The notes beneath the pieces are model-generated. The model did no database searches. It was not told the origin of the DNA and saw only the letters and a program-made list of their open reading frames with translations. Shown piece after piece: positions 63,906 to 64,000 of a DNA stretch of 64,000 bases. A program made the translations under genes and the position numbers. Source of the DNA: Sutterella sp. (GTDB lineage Bacteria; Pseudomonadota; Gammaproteobacteria; Burkholderiales; Burkholderiaceae_F); NCBI GenBank assembly GCA_019418605.1, contig DYBN01000036.1, positions 25,335-89,334 on the forward strand, given 5' to 3'. The stretch's first letter is position 1. Every line of letters begins with the position of its first letter.

Positions 63906-64000
63906 CTACGCGTCGACAGGAATCACCTCGCTAGCAAGCCGTCCAAAGGCCAGGGCCTTGCCAAAGGCCGTGCCCGTCATGTAGGCCGCACCATGCACGC
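63906..64000 (-). CDS. C-terminus of an FAD-dependent fumarate-reductase-fold oxidoreductase (partial)
   Basis: Only the last ~31 codons are in the window: VHGAAYMTGTAFGKALAFGR then LASEVIPVDA and a stop. HG..., TGTAFGKALAFGRLA is the terminal FAD-binding helix of the fumarate-reductase/urocanate-reductase flavoprotein superfamily (compare GGVHGFNRLGGNAI-ADTVVFGR in the fccA-like gene). The motif differs from that gene, so it belongs to another subgroup. It would be the third such reductase in 64 kb. Confidence 0.6.
   Translation of the reverse strand, partial: VHGAAYMTGTAFGKALAFGRLASEVIPVDA

Noticed and set aside
63526..63984. 152-codon plus-strand frame near the right end
   Set aside because: Lys/Arg/Ala-rich text with no motif, and it overlaps the recognisable flavoprotein C-terminus on the minus strand.
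1..64000. CRISPR arrays, tRNA, rRNA genes and prophage
   Set aside because: No regularly spaced repeats, cloverleaf-like stretches, rRNA sequence or phage structural genes were noticed on reading; a tRNAscan or Rfam search could still find a short RNA.

Overview
The window is GC-rich, densely coded DNA. The gene set points to an anaerobic, respiratory, gut-type betaproteobacterium of the Burkholderiales, most likely Sutterellaceae: many periplasmic c-type cytochromes and flavin reductases, Burkholderiales-type porin, TamAB, and the argS-SPOR-dsbA-SDR block. This assignment is an inference from gene content; no rRNA or other phylogenetic marker was compared.

Region 1 (1-8.2 kb, minus strand) is a sulfite-respiration operon: octaheme MccA/SirA-type sulfite reductase with the diagnostic CX15CH heme site, a rhodanese, an FKBP isomerase (MccB), a CcmI/NrfG-like TPR protein (probable heme-lyase subunit), a NrfC-like iron-sulfur protein (MccC) and the start of a NrfD-like quinol dehydrogenase (MccD, cut by the window edge). 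Beside it lies a tetraheme flavocytochrome c fumarate reductase. Region 2 (8.5-15.4 kb) is a HTH protein overlapping a small membrane protein, then folE2, argS, SPOR, dsbA and an SDR.

Region 3 (15.4-23.9 kb) is the most interesting part: a sigma-54 activator is divergent from an operon encoding a Tat-exported flavin reductase, a small tetraheme cytochrome c, a SECRETED histidine/phenylalanine-ammonia-lyase-fold protein that lacks the Ala-Ser-Gly triad needed to make the MIO cofactor, a porin and an MFS transporter. A -24/-12 promoter and three copies of an 11-bp activator-type site lie between regulator and operon, and hairpins sit in the leader and in three gaps between cistrons. I propose a periplasmic system that makes its own enoate electron acceptor by elimination and then respires it. 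The substrate is unknown.

Region 4 (23.9-38.2 kb) holds housekeeping genes: rsmI/lpoA (divergent, slightly overlapping), uup, cardiolipin synthase, a pRiA4b ORF-3 family protein, gpmI, a nitronate-monooxygenase-like flavoprotein sharing an operator with a DtxR-like regulator, a hypothetical protein and recQ. Region 5 (38.3-46 kb) has an autotransporter and a MarR-HlyD-ABC-2 permease-membrane protein block lying between a decayed 3' copy of sstT and the intact sstT in the same orientation. Region 6 (46.3-60.3 kb) has a methyltransferase, tamB-tamA, a drug-type MFS and a complete HlyD/dual-ATPase/two-permease exporter operon. Region 7 (60.4-64 kb) has an MmeI-like type IIL restriction-modification enzyme, a decayed stretch, and the C-terminus of another FAD reductase entering from the window edge.
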